Source: Acidobacteriota bacterium (GTDB lineage: Bacteria > Acidobacteriota > Aminicenantia > Aminicenantales > Saccharicenantaceae). From it: a stretch of DNA of 64,000 nt. Location: the NCBI GenBank assembly GCA_039683095.1, contig JBDKSB010000002.1, positions 62,001-126,000 on the forward strand, written 5' to 3'. Below, piece after piece: positions 19,395 to 27,534 of this stretch. Every line of letters begins with the position of its first letter. Position 1 is the first letter of the stretch. The position numbers and the translations under genes are program-made. A model generated the notes under the pieces. That model had not been told where the DNA came from. It ran no database searches and was given only the letters and a program-made list of their open reading frames with translations.

Positions 19395-19747
19395 AAAAGC
19401 GCATCCTGGTCGTCGAGGACGAGAAGCCCCTCTGCCTCCTCTACGAAGAGGAGCTCAACAAGGAAGGCTACGACGTCACGGCGGTGACCGACGCCGAGTC
19501 GGCCCTGGCCAAGCTGGCCCAGGGCCAATTCGACCTCATCGTCACCGACATCCGCATGCCGGGCAAGAACGGGATCGAGCTCATCACCCAGATCATGGGC
19601 CTGCGCAAGGATATCCCCATCATCATCAACTCGGCCTACCAGAGCTACAAGGAGGATTTCATGACCTGGGCGGCCGATGCCTACGTCGTCAAGTCCTCCT
19701 CGCTCGACGAGCTCAAGGGCCGGATCAAGCAGCTGCTGGGGGCATGA
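19391..19747 (+). CDS. Single-domain (CheY-like) response regulator
   Basis: 118-aa receiver domain only. Acidic pocket E9/D10, phosphoacceptor D53 in VTDIRMPGKNG, and the conserved lysine in YVVKSSS are present; the usual Thr/Ser after beta-4 is S in INSAY. With no DNA-binding or enzymatic output domain it must act by protein contact. Overlaps the kinase (ATGA) and galT (ATGA), so kinase, regulator and galT are coupled. Confidence 0.9.
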   Translation: MKKRILVVEDEKPLCLLYEEELNKEGYDVTAVTDAESALAKLAQGQFDLIVTDIRMPGKNGIELITQIMGLRKDIPIIINSAYQSYKEDFMTWAADAYVVKSSSLDELKGRIKQLLGA

Positions 19748-20772
19748 TGTCGGAGCTGCGCAAGGACCTGATCAGCGGGCGGTGGGTCATCATCGCCACG
19801 GAGCGGAGCAAGCGCCCCGACGACTTCCGGCCCACCGCCGTCGCCGCGCCGGTCCCCGAGGCCGCCGGCTTCTGCCCCTTCTGCGAGGGTAACGAGGGCA
19901 AGACCCCGCCGGAGATCTTCGCCCTGCGGGCCGCCGGGACGCCGCCGGATTCGGCGGGCTGGACCGTCCGCGTCGTCCCCAACAAGTTCCCGGCCCTGAC
20001 CCCCGGGCCCCCGCCGCCGCGGGCCACACAGGGGATCTTCCAGTCCATGGAGGGCCGGGGCGTCCATGAGGTCGTCATAGAGAATCCAAACCACGGCCTC
20101 GAGCTGGCCGACCTGCCCGCGGCCCACGTCCGCGACGTGCTCGGGGTTTTCCAGACGCGGATCCGGGACATCGAGAGCGAGCTGCATTACCAGTACGTCC
20201 AGGTCTTCAAGAACAAGGGCAAGGAGGCCGGGGCCTCCCTGAGCCACCCCCATTCGCAGATCTTGGCCACGCCGATCATCCCCAAGCGGGTCAAGGAGGA
20301 GATCTACGGCGCCGACCGGCTGTTCCGGATCTACAAGGAGTGCGGCTTCTGCCGCATCCTGCGGGAGGAGGAGGCCTCGGGGGCGCGGATCATCGCCCGC
20401 AACGAGCACTTCACGGCCTTCGCCCCGTACGCCTCGCGCTTCCCGTTCGAGATGACCGTCCAGCCGCGGCGGCACTCGGCCTTCTTCACCGAGGCGCGGG
20501 AGGACGAGCTCGGCTCGCTCGCCGCGATCGTCAAGGACGTCCTGACCCGGCTTCGGAAGACGGTCAGCGACCCGCCCTTCAACATGGTCCTCCACCAGGC
20601 CCCGAACCCGGCGCTGTCGGTCAAGCGCTGGCCGGAGCTGCCGCAGCGGTCGCATTGGCACGTGGAGATCATCCCGATCCTGACCAAGGTGGCCGGCTTC
20701 GAGCTGGGGACGGGCTTTTACATCAATCCGGTCCCGCCCGAGACCGCGGCCCAGTTCCTGCGGCAGGCCTGA
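19744..20772 (+). CDS. galT: Galactose-1-phosphate uridylyltransferase (HIT superfamily)
   Basis: 342 aa nucleotidylyltransferase of the GalT branch. The zinc cysteines are C44/C47 (FCPFCEGNE), and the catalytic histidine triad is SHPHSQ with H168 and H170. It would exchange UDP between glucose and galactose 1-phosphates. In this glycogen context an ADP-glucose-type phosphorylase activity, known for some GalT relatives, is a real alternative. Starts at ATG 19744, overlapping the regulator stop by 4 nt; a second ATG is next to it at 19747. Converges with glgA, 2 bp between stops. Confidence 0.88.
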   Translation: MMSELRKDLISGRWVIIATERSKRPDDFRPTAVAAPVPEAAGFCPFCEGNEGKTPPEIFALRAAGTPPDSAGWTVRVVPNKFPALTPGPPPPRATQGIFQSMEGRGVHEVVIENPNHGLELADLPAAHVRDVLGVFQTRIRDIESELHYQYVQVFKNKGKEAGASLSHPHSQILATPIIPKRVKEEIYGADRLFRIYKECGFCRILREEEASGARIIARNEHFTAFAPYASRFPFEMTVQPRRHSAFFTEAREDELGSLAAIVKDVLTRLRKTVSDPPFNMVLHQAPNPALSVKRWPELPQRSHWHVEIIPILTKVAGFELGTGFYINPVPPETAAQFLRQA

Positions 20773-20774
20773 GG

Positions 20775-22217
20775 TCAGGCGGCGATCTTCTCGTAGAGGG
20801 CGAGGTAGGCGGCCGCCGAACGGTTCCAGGAGAAATCCGCGGCCATCGCGTTCGCGACCAGGGCCCGCCATTCGTCCGGCTTCCTGAAGGCGGCGACGGC
20901 CCGGCGCGCCGTCCCGATGAGCGGTCCGGCCTCGGCCGCCTCGAACTTGAAGCCGTTGCCGCCGCCCGTCCGGGCGTCGAACTCCTGGACGCTGTCGTCG
21001 AGCCCGCCCGTGGCCCGGACGACGGGGACCGTGCCGTACTTCATGGCGTACATCTGGGTCAGCCCGCACGGCTCGTAGCGCGAGGGGATGAGGAAGACGT
21101 CGCTCCCGGCGTAGATCGCGTGGGCCAGCCGCTCGTCGAAAGCGATCTTGAGCCCGATCCGGCCCGGGACCTTCTTGCCGGCCGCCAGCAGGAAATCCTG
21201 GATCTTCTGGTCGCCCGTGCCCAGGATGACCAGGGTCAGCCCCAGGCCGAGGAGATCGTCGAGCGCGTCGCAGACGATGTCGAGGCCCTTCTGCCCGGCC
21301 AGGCGCGTGACCATGCCGGCGACGGGCAGGTCGGCCGGGGCCTTGAGCCCGAATTCCCGGACGAGCGCCTCGCGGCAGGCCCGCTTGCCGGCCAGGTCCG
21401 CGGGCGTGTAGCGATGGGGGATGAGCCGGTCCGTGGCCGGGTCCCAGTCCGTGTAATCGACCCCGTTGAGGATGCCATGGAGGACGCCGGAGCGCGCCCG
21501 GAGGAGGCCGTCGAGGCCGCAGCCGAACTCCGGGGTCTGGATCTCCCGGCTGTAGCGGGGGCTGACGGTGGTCACCGCCGTGGCATAGAGGATGCCGGCC
21601 TTGAGCGCGTTGACCTTGCCGTGAAACTCGAGGTCGTGCATGTTGAAGAGCGAGGCCGGCAGGCCGATGCGCCCGAGGAGATCGGGCTCGAACAGGCCCT
21701 GGTAGGCGAGGTTATGGACGGTGAAGAGCGTCCTCGTCCGGGCGAAGAAGGCGTCGCCGGCGAAGGCCGTCCGGAGATAGGCAAACGTCAGGGCCGATTG
21801 CCAGTCATGCCCGTGGATGATGTCGGGGGCGAAGCCGACGGCTTTCATGGCCTCGAGGGCCGTCCGGCAAAAGAAGGCGAACCGCTCGCCGTTGTCGGGG
21901 TAGTCGCCGGCCGGGGTGCCGTACAGGCCGTCCCGGTCGAAATACTCGGGGCGGTCGATGAAGCAGAAGGTGACGCCGCTCGCGCGGTGGGTGAAGACGC
22001 CGCAGGTCGGGCGGCCGCCGCCCGTCCCGGGCGCCGCGGGCGCGCAAAGGGGCTCGAGCGGCAGGTTCTTCCGGCGCACTTCCCGATAGAGGGGCATGAA
22101 GACCCGGACCTCGGCGCCGAGGCCGGCCAGGAACTTGGGCAGGGCGCCGGCCACGTCGGCCAGGCCGCCCGTTTTGGCGTAAGGGATGGCTTCGGAGGCG
22201 AGGAAAGCGACTTTCAT
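20775..22217 (-). CDS. glgA: Glycogen synthase
   Basis: GT5 glycosyltransferase that extends alpha-1,4-glucan from ADP-glucose; 480 aa, usual length. The N-terminal ADP-glucose loop is EAIPYAKTGGLADVAGALP. The C-terminal lobe has the GT5 motif SRYEPCGLTQMYAMKYGTVP and ATGGLDDSV. It faces the glgC-kinase-regulator-galT operon head to tail-end. The ATG at 22217 follows AAGG and a TAGAAT only 6 nt upstream (22224-22229). Confidence 0.94.
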   Translation of the reverse strand: MKVAFLASEAIPYAKTGGLADVAGALPKFLAGLGAEVRVFMPLYREVRRKNLPLEPLCAPAAPGTGGGRPTCGVFTHRASGVTFCFIDRPEYFDRDGLYGTPAGDYPDNGERFAFFCRTALEAMKAVGFAPDIIHGHDWQSALTFAYLRTAFAGDAFFARTRTLFTVHNLAYQGLFEPDLLGRIGLPASLFNMHDLEFHGKVNALKAGILYATAVTTVSPRYSREIQTPEFGCGLDGLLRARSGVLHGILNGVDYTDWDPATDRLIPHRYTPADLAGKRACREALVREFGLKAPADLPVAGMVTRLAGQKGLDIVCDALDDLLGLGLTLVILGTGDQKIQDFLLAAGKKVPGRIGLKIAFDERLAHAIYAGSDVFLIPSRYEPCGLTQMYAMKYGTVPVVRATGGLDDSVQEFDARTGGGNGFKFEAAEAGPLIGTARRAVAAFRKPDEWRALVANAMAADFSWNRSAAAYLALYEKIAA

Positions 22218-22223
22218 CCTTCG

Positions 22224-22229
22224 ATTCTA
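22224..22229 (-). promoter_or_regulatory. -10-like box of glgA
   Basis: TAGAAT on the minus strand, 6 nt from the glgA ATG, with no clear -35. It would predict a leaderless mRNA. Confidence 0.35.
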
Positions 22230-22279
22230 GCATAAGTCCAGGCGGCGGGTCGCCGGAAAATTCCCTGGAGCGGACGATG

Positions 22280-22308
22280 TTGCCAAGTTCTCGTTGGTGA
22301 ATTAATAT
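22280..22308 (+). promoter_or_regulatory. Promoter of the Nudix-methyltransferase operon
   Basis: TTGCCA (22280-22285), 17 bp, TAATAT (22303-22308), ending 18 nt before the ATG at 22327. Lies in an AT-richer 109-bp gap divergent to glgA. Confidence 0.5.
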
Positions 22309-22326
22309 GAGGCGGAACAACGAACG

Positions 22327-22773
22327 ATGAAAGCGACGGACAGCGAAGCCAGGAAGGTCGTGACCGCGGCGGTGGTCGAGCGCGACGGCAAGATCCTCGT
22401 GGCCCGGCGCCGGAAGGGCCTCATCGCCGAAGGGCTGTGGGAGTTCCCCGGAGGCAAGCTCGAGGAAGGAGAGGACCCCCGGCGGGGCCTGGAACGCGAG
22501 CTGGCCGAGGAGCTCGGGGTCGATTCCAGGGCCGGGGCGCACCTCTGCACGGTCCCGTTCAGCGGCCCGCTCAAGAGCTTCGAGCTCGTCGTCTTCCGGA
22601 CCGAGCTCCTGTCCGACGACCTCCGGCTGACCGATCACGACCGGATCGCCTGGCTCGCGCCCGGCGATCTGGACGAGAGCCTTTTCTCGAAGCCGGACCG
22701 CCCGGTCGTTCGCCTCCTGGCGGGGCGGGGCGAGCCGCCGCCCGGGCTGAGAAGGGAAGGAGACCCCGAATGA
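22327..22773 (+). CDS. MutT-type Nudix hydrolase
   Basis: 148 aa. The Nudix box is complete: GGKLEEGEDPRRGL followed by ERELAEELGV, matching GX5EX7REUXEEXGU. The start KVVTAAVVERDGKILVARR is typical of 8-oxo-dGTP diphosphatases, so nucleotide-pool cleaning is likely, although other nucleoside triphosphates are possible. The stop overlaps the start of the next methyltransferase gene (ATGA), so the pair is coupled. Confidence 0.88.
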   Translation: MKATDSEARKVVTAAVVERDGKILVARRRKGLIAEGLWEFPGGKLEEGEDPRRGLERELAEELGVDSRAGAHLCTVPFSGPLKSFELVVFRTELLSDDLRLTDHDRIAWLAPGDLDESLFSKPDRPVVRLLAGRGEPPPGLRREGDPE

Positions 22774-23936
22774 CCGCCGTCGTTCTCAAGCCCGGGCGGG
22801 ACAAGGCCGTCCGGAACCGTCATCACTGGATCTTCTCGGGCGCCATCCGCGACCTGCCGGACTTCGAGGACGGCGCCATCCTCCCGGTCCGCGACGCCAG
22901 GGGCGAGCTGCTGGGGCACGGCTATTTCAACCGCAAGAGCTCGATCACCGGGCGGATGATCTCGTTCGGCGAGGAAGCCCCCGAAGCCGCGGTCCGCCGC
23001 GGCCTCGAGCGCGCCCTGGCCCTGCGGGCCGCCTTCTTCGATCCGGCCGTGACCAACGCCCGCCGCCTCGTCAACGCCGAAGGCGACGGCCTGCCGGGGC
23101 TCATCGCCGATCTCTACGACGACGTCCTCGTCCTCCAGATCGCCACGCTGGGCATGGAGAAGCTCAAGCCGCTCGTCCTCGAGTTCCTGGCCCGGGCCCT
23201 GAAGCCGCGGGCGATCCTCGAGAAGTCGGACCTGCCCGCCCGCCGGGAAGAAGGCCTGGAGGACGCCGAAGGGACCCTCGCCGGCGAGCCGGTCGAGAGC
23301 GTGCGCATCCTCGAGAACGGCGTGTCCTTCCGGGTCGGCTTGGCTCAAGGGCAGAAGACGGGGTTCTATCTGGACCAGCGCGAATCCCGCCGGCTCGTCC
23401 GGGAGTGCGCGGCCGGCCGGCGCGTCCTCAACGCTTTCGCCTACACCGGCTCGTTCTCGGTCTGCGCCCTGCTCGGCGGGGCCGTCCGGGCCGACTCCGT
23501 CGACACGTCCGCGCCGGCCCTGGCCCTGGCCCAGGAGAACTTCGAGCTCAACGGCCTGCCGTCCGGCGCGGGGGCCTTCTTCGCCAAGGACGTCTTCGAG
23601 TTCCTGCGCGAGCCGGCCCTGGACCACGATTTCATCATCCTCGACCCGCCGGCCTTCGCCAAGAAGAGGACGGACGTCGTGCCGGCCTGCCGCGGCTACA
23701 AGGACATCAACCGGCTGGCGCTCCAGCGCGTCCGGACCCCGGGCCTGGTCCTGACCTTCTCGTGCTCCCATTTCGTCGATGAAGGCCTTTTCCAGCAGGT
23801 CGTGTTCCAGGCTGCCCACGAAGCCGGCCGGCGGGTGCGCATCCTCCAGAAGCACCGCCAGGCATTCGACCACCCGGTCAACGTCTATCATCCGGAGACG
23901 GCCTACCTGAAGGGCTTCCTCCTCTACGTCGATTGA
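22770..23936 (+). CDS. RlmI-like class I SAM-dependent rRNA methyltransferase
   Basis: 388 aa with an N-terminal PUA domain (VLKPGRDKAVRNRHHWIFSG) and a C-terminal Rossmann methyltransferase. Motifs: QKTGFYLDQRESR, VLNAFAYTGSFSVCAL, the catalytic ILDPPAFAKK, and LTFSCSHFVD with a cysteine resembling the 5-methylcytosine enzymes. Probably methylates 23S rRNA cytosine like RlmI. The ATG at 22770 is embedded in the Nudix stop; a longer in-frame extension overlaps that gene and is not supported. Confidence 0.88.
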   Translation: MTAVVLKPGRDKAVRNRHHWIFSGAIRDLPDFEDGAILPVRDARGELLGHGYFNRKSSITGRMISFGEEAPEAAVRRGLERALALRAAFFDPAVTNARRLVNAEGDGLPGLIADLYDDVLVLQIATLGMEKLKPLVLEFLARALKPRAILEKSDLPARREEGLEDAEGTLAGEPVESVRILENGVSFRVGLAQGQKTGFYLDQRESRRLVRECAAGRRVLNAFAYTGSFSVCALLGGAVRADSVDTSAPALALAQENFELNGLPSGAGAFFAKDVFEFLREPALDHDFIILDPPAFAKKRTDVVPACRGYKDINRLALQRVRTPGLVLTFSCSHFVDEGLFQQVVFQAAHEAGRRVRILQKHRQAFDHPVNVYHPETAYLKGFLLYVD

Positions 23937-23979
23937 CGTCCCGGAGACAAAACCCTTCCCTTGGGACCGGGGAATCCCC

Positions 23980-23985
23980 TATAAT
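23980..23985 (+). promoter_or_regulatory. -10 box before the small membrane protein gene
   Basis: Perfect TATAAT flanked by GGGGAATCCCC and CCGGGGG, 40 nt before the ATG at 24026. No good -35 at 16-18 bp. Confidence 0.4.
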
Positions 23986-24025
23986 CCGGGGGAAGCGGCC
24001 GCGCGGCCGGCCGAAGGAGATCGAA

Positions 24026-24478
24026 ATGGAACCTCGAGAAGAGCTGTGGACATATCTCAGGCCCGCCACCATGGCCGGGGCGGGCATCCTCATGAGCCTG
24101 GTCCTCTACCTCGGGCTGGTCGAGGTCCTGCGGGCGGTCCTCAAGCCGTTCCGGGGCTTCGCCGCCGCCGCCCTGACCCAGCCCCTGCGGCTGGCCGTCT
24201 TCGGCGCCGCCGCGGCCGTCATCCTGGTCATCCTCGTCCTGCGGCCCCGCCTCTTCCGCCGGCGCGGCGCGGAAGACCTCCCGGCCGCCTTGCGCCGGCT
24301 CCGGAACGCTTCACTCGTCACCTTGCTTCTGGGGGAGGTCCCGGCCATCCTCGGCCTCGGGCTGTTCCTGGTCGGAGGCGGCGCCTCCGATTTCTATAAA
24401 TTCCTGTTCGTCTCTCTAGCCCTGACCTTCATCAATTTTCCCCGGCTGGGCGCCTGGGAAGAATGGCTGAAGGGCTGA
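24026..24478 (+). CDS. Small multi-pass membrane protein, unknown function
   Basis: 150 aa with about four hydrophobic segments: roughly 15-35, 52-72 (LAVFGAAAAVILVILVL), 95-115 and 120-140. No family was recognised. The ATG at 24026 is preceded by AAGGAG at 7-nt spacing; the frame is open further upstream but without a ribosome site. It runs into the M1 peptidase gene (24 bp gap) and may share its operon. Confidence 0.7.
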   Translation: MEPREELWTYLRPATMAGAGILMSLVLYLGLVEVLRAVLKPFRGFAAAALTQPLRLAVFGAAAAVILVILVLRPRLFRRRGAEDLPAALRRLRNASLVTLLLGEVPAILGLGLFLVGGGASDFYKFLFVSLALTFINFPRLGAWEEWLKG

Positions 24479-24501
24479 ACGCACGACCAGGGGGAGCCGC
24501 C

Positions 24502-26640
24502 ATGAAGAACCGGATACTGTCAGCCTGCCTGATCGCGGCCGCCGCGCTCGCCGGCCTGCCTGCTTTCTCGGCCGCGCAGCCGCCGGCCGCTCCGGCCCCG
24601 GGCTCGCCCGGCCTGCGCTACGAGATCTGGGTCGAGCTCGACGCGGCCGGCAAGATGCTCCTGGGCAAGGAGGAGATCGTCTGGACCAACCCGACCAGGG
24701 ACACGGTCCCCGACCTGCTCCTCCACCTCTATTGGAACGCTTTCAAGAACGACGACAGCGCCTTCCTGCGCGAGGCCGCGGCCGAGAGCGCGTTCAGCCG
24801 CGGCACCTCGCCGAAAGACGGGGAGTGGGGCTGGATAGATATCACCGACATCCGCCTCGCGGACGGCTCCGACCTCAGGCCCTCTTTCGCCTACGTCACG
24901 CCGGACGGCCCGGGGACGGAAGGCGACCAGACCGTGGCCCGGGTCCTCCTCCCGGCGCCGGTCCGGCCGGGGGAAAGCGCGCGCCTGAGGATCGAGTTCC
25001 GGAGCAAGATCCCGCGGACGGTCGCCCGGTCGGGGTACTACAAGAATTCGTTCTTCATCGGCCAGTGGTTCCCAAAGCCCGGCGTCTACGAGGAAGGCAA
25101 GGGCTGGAACTGCCACGCCTACCATCAGAACTCCGAGTTCTTCGCCGATTTCGCCGATTTCGTCGTCCACATCACCGTCCCCAAGGGGTTCGCCGTCGGC
25201 TCGTCGGGCAAGGCCGGAGAGACGCGGACGGACGAATCGGCCGGCACGACCACGACGACGTACCGCCAGGCCATGGTCCACGACTTCGCCTGGATGGCCG
25301 ATCCCCGCTACCTCAAGATCGAGCGGGACTTCGTCGCCGACCGGGAAGTGACCCCGAAAGAATACGAGGAGACGGCCGCGCTGCTCGGCCTGCCCGTCGA
25401 GGAGGTCCGGCTGCCCGACGTCAGGATGATCCTGCTCATCGCGCCGGAGCACAAGGCCCAGGTCGAGCGTCACTTCCGGGCCCTCCGGGCGGCCATCAAG
25501 TACTACGGCCTCTGGTACGGGCCCTATCCGTACGAGACGGTGACCATGGTCGACCCGCCCTTCCGGACCGGGAGCGGCGGCATGGAGTATCCGACCCTGT
25601 TCACGGCGGGCACCCGGGTCCTGACCAGCCGGGACGAGCTCTCTCCCGAGGGCGTCATCGTCCACGAGTTCGGGCACGGCTATTGGTACGGGCTCGCCGC
25701 CAACAACGAGTTCGAATCGGCCTGGCTCGACGAAGGCTTCAACACCTATTCCACCGGCCGGGTCCTGGCCCGGGTCTACGGACCCAGCGCCCTGCCTTTC
25801 AACTTCAAGGGCATCCCGCTCGCCGCGGTCCTCCGGATCCCCAAGACGTTCGACTTCGAGCTCAACCGGACGGCCGCCATCCAGACCGTGCGCTTCGACC
25901 CGGTGACCGCCTGGTCCTGGAAGTTCTACAACGGCGGCAGCTACTCGGCCAACGTCTATGCCCGCGCGGCCACCTGCCTCGATACGCTCGAGGGGCTGGT
26001 GGGCGAGCCGTCCTGGTCGAGGATCATGCGGACCTATCACATGCGCTGCCGCTTCAGGCACCCGGTCAAGGCCGATTTCGTCGCCGTCGTCAACGAGGTT
26101 TCCGGCCGGGACATGACCTGGTTCTTCGACGAATTCCTCGAGGGCACCCTGGCCTTCGATTACGGGGTCGGGGAGATCTCCTCGGTCGAGGTCCCGGCCC
26201 ACGCGCGCGGGGTCTTCGAAGAGAACGGGTCCCGGCAGGAGTGGACGGACGGCCGGATCGAGAAGCTCGGGGCCGCCGCGACCAAGGCCCCGGAGGGCGG
26301 CGCCCCGCCCCGCCTCTTCCGGAGCACGGTCGTCCTGAGGCGCTACGGGGAAGCCCGGCTCGGCGGGGACGCCCGGGTCGAGGTCCTGGTCCGGTTCGCC
26401 GACGGGTCCTCCGAGACGCGGACATGGGACGGCCAGGCGCGCTGGACGCGCCTGGAGTTCGTCAAGCCGGCCAAGGCCGTCAGCGCCCAGGTCGATCCCC
26501 GGGGCATCTGGCTCATCGACGAGAACCTGGCCAACAACAGCCGTTCGACCGACGGGCTCCGCCGCAACGTCGTCAAGCTGATGAGCCAGCTTCTGTTCGG
26601 CGTGCAGTGCTTCCTCCACTTCTTCGGATCGTGGAGCTGA
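24502..26640 (+). CDS. Secreted M1 family aminopeptidase
   Basis: Exported gluzincin, 712 aa, with an N-terminal signal peptide (ILSACLIAAAALAGLPAFSA). The zinc motif is HEFGHGYWYG with the downstream glutamate in WLDEGFNTYS. The substrate-anchoring GxMEN motif appears as GGMEYP, as in several bacterial M1 outliers. The C-terminal ~150 residues are beta-rich. Probably releases N-terminal residues from peptides outside the cytoplasm. The ATG at 24502 follows GGGGGAG. Next gene starts 10 bp after its stop. Confidence 0.9.
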   Translation: MKNRILSACLIAAAALAGLPAFSAAQPPAAPAPGSPGLRYEIWVELDAAGKMLLGKEEIVWTNPTRDTVPDLLLHLYWNAFKNDDSAFLREAAAESAFSRGTSPKDGEWGWIDITDIRLADGSDLRPSFAYVTPDGPGTEGDQTVARVLLPAPVRPGESARLRIEFRSKIPRTVARSGYYKNSFFIGQWFPKPGVYEEGKGWNCHAYHQNSEFFADFADFVVHITVPKGFAVGSSGKAGETRTDESAGTTTTTYRQAMVHDFAWMADPRYLKIERDFVADREVTPKEYEETAALLGLPVEEVRLPDVRMILLIAPEHKAQVERHFRALRAAIKYYGLWYGPYPYETVTMVDPPFRTGSGGMEYPTLFTAGTRVLTSRDELSPEGVIVHEFGHGYWYGLAANNEFESAWLDEGFNTYSTGRVLARVYGPSALPFNFKGIPLAAVLRIPKTFDFELNRTAAIQTVRFDPVTAWSWKFYNGGSYSANVYARAATCLDTLEGLVGEPSWSRIMRTYHMRCRFRHPVKADFVAVVNEVSGRDMTWFFDEFLEGTLAFDYGVGEISSVEVPAHARGVFEENGSRQEWTDGRIEKLGAAATKAPEGGAPPRLFRSTVVLRRYGEARLGGDARVEVLVRFADGSSETRTWDGQARWTRLEFVKPAKAVSAQVDPRGIWLIDENLANNSRSTDGLRRNVVKLMSQLLFGVQCFLHFFGSWS

Positions 26641-26650
26641 GGAGGGACCA

Positions 26651-27517
26651 ATGGGCATCTTCAAGGCCATCGCCGGCGGCATGGGCACGACCTTCCGGAA
26701 GCCGCGCCTGCCGGTCATCCTCTACGCCGTCAACATCCTTTTCGCCCTGGCCGCGGCCGTCCCCTTCCTGTTCATCGTCCAGAAAGAGCTCGGCCACTCG
26801 CTGCTCGGCCTGAGCGTCCGGCCGGTCGACCTGATGTGGCTGGGGGAGGCCGTGCTGGCCCACCAGGAGGCCTTCCCGGCCCTGGTCGCCGGATCCGTCG
26901 TCGTCGGCATCCTCTACCTTGTCCTTCACATCTTCCTCAACGGCGGCATCGTCGGCCGCCTCCTGGACCGCGAGGGGCCGGACTCGCTCGCCGCCTTCGC
27001 CGCGGATTGCGGCCGCCTGTTCTGGAGATACGTCCGCCTGTTCCTGCTCTCCCTCGTTTTCTACGCCCTGACCTTCGCCGTCGTGCTGCGGCTCGTCTCC
27101 GCCCTGCTCGAGCCCATCAAGGCGGGGGCGGTCACGGAATGGCTGCCGCTCATCCTGTCGAACCTCCATTTCCTCGTCGCCCTGCTGTTCCTCTCCATCG
27201 TCCACATGATCGTCGATTACGCGCGCATCGCGGCGGCCGCCGACGAGGAGCGCCGGGTCTTCAGGGCCCTGCGCCACGCCCTGACTTTCCTCAGGACGCG
27301 GTTCTTCAAGGCCTGGGCCCTGTACCTGCTGATCGTTCTCGGCACCGTGGCCGGCTCGGCCGTTTTCTATGCCGTCCTGAAGCCCCTCGGCGCCCCGGCC
27401 ACCGTCCCGGTCGTCCTGGGCTTCTTCTGGATGCAGATCTACGTCGTCTTCCGGATCTGGATCCGGACGCTCTTCGTCGCCGCCCAGGCGGAATTCTACC
27501 GATCGCACCCCTACTGA
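26651..27517 (+). CDS. Six-helix integral membrane protein, unknown function
   Basis: 288 aa; about six transmembrane segments, at approximately 20-42, 75-100, 120-150, 170-195, 222-245 and 250-275. Charged loops such as DEERRVFRALRHALTF resemble uncharacterised bacterial membrane families, but none could be named with confidence. It lies 10 bp after the M1 peptidase and 17 bp before the beta-CASP nuclease gene, so it is probably in the same operon. GGAGGGA precedes the ATG. Confidence 0.75.
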   Translation: MGIFKAIAGGMGTTFRKPRLPVILYAVNILFALAAAVPFLFIVQKELGHSLLGLSVRPVDLMWLGEAVLAHQEAFPALVAGSVVVGILYLVLHIFLNGGIVGRLLDREGPDSLAAFAADCGRLFWRYVRLFLLSLVFYALTFAVVLRLVSALLEPIKAGAVTEWLPLILSNLHFLVALLFLSIVHMIVDYARIAAAADEERRVFRALRHALTFLRTRFFKAWALYLLIVLGTVAGSAVFYAVLKPLGAPATVPVVLGFFWMQIYVVFRIWIRTLFVAAQAEFYRSHPY

Positions 27518-27534
27518 AAGGGAAGAGAGGCATC

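Noticed and set aside
7718-20670. Other TGGCACG matches (for example near 7720, 15928 and 20656) as sigma-54 promoters
   Set aside because: All lie inside genes and lack TTGC at the required 4-nt spacing.
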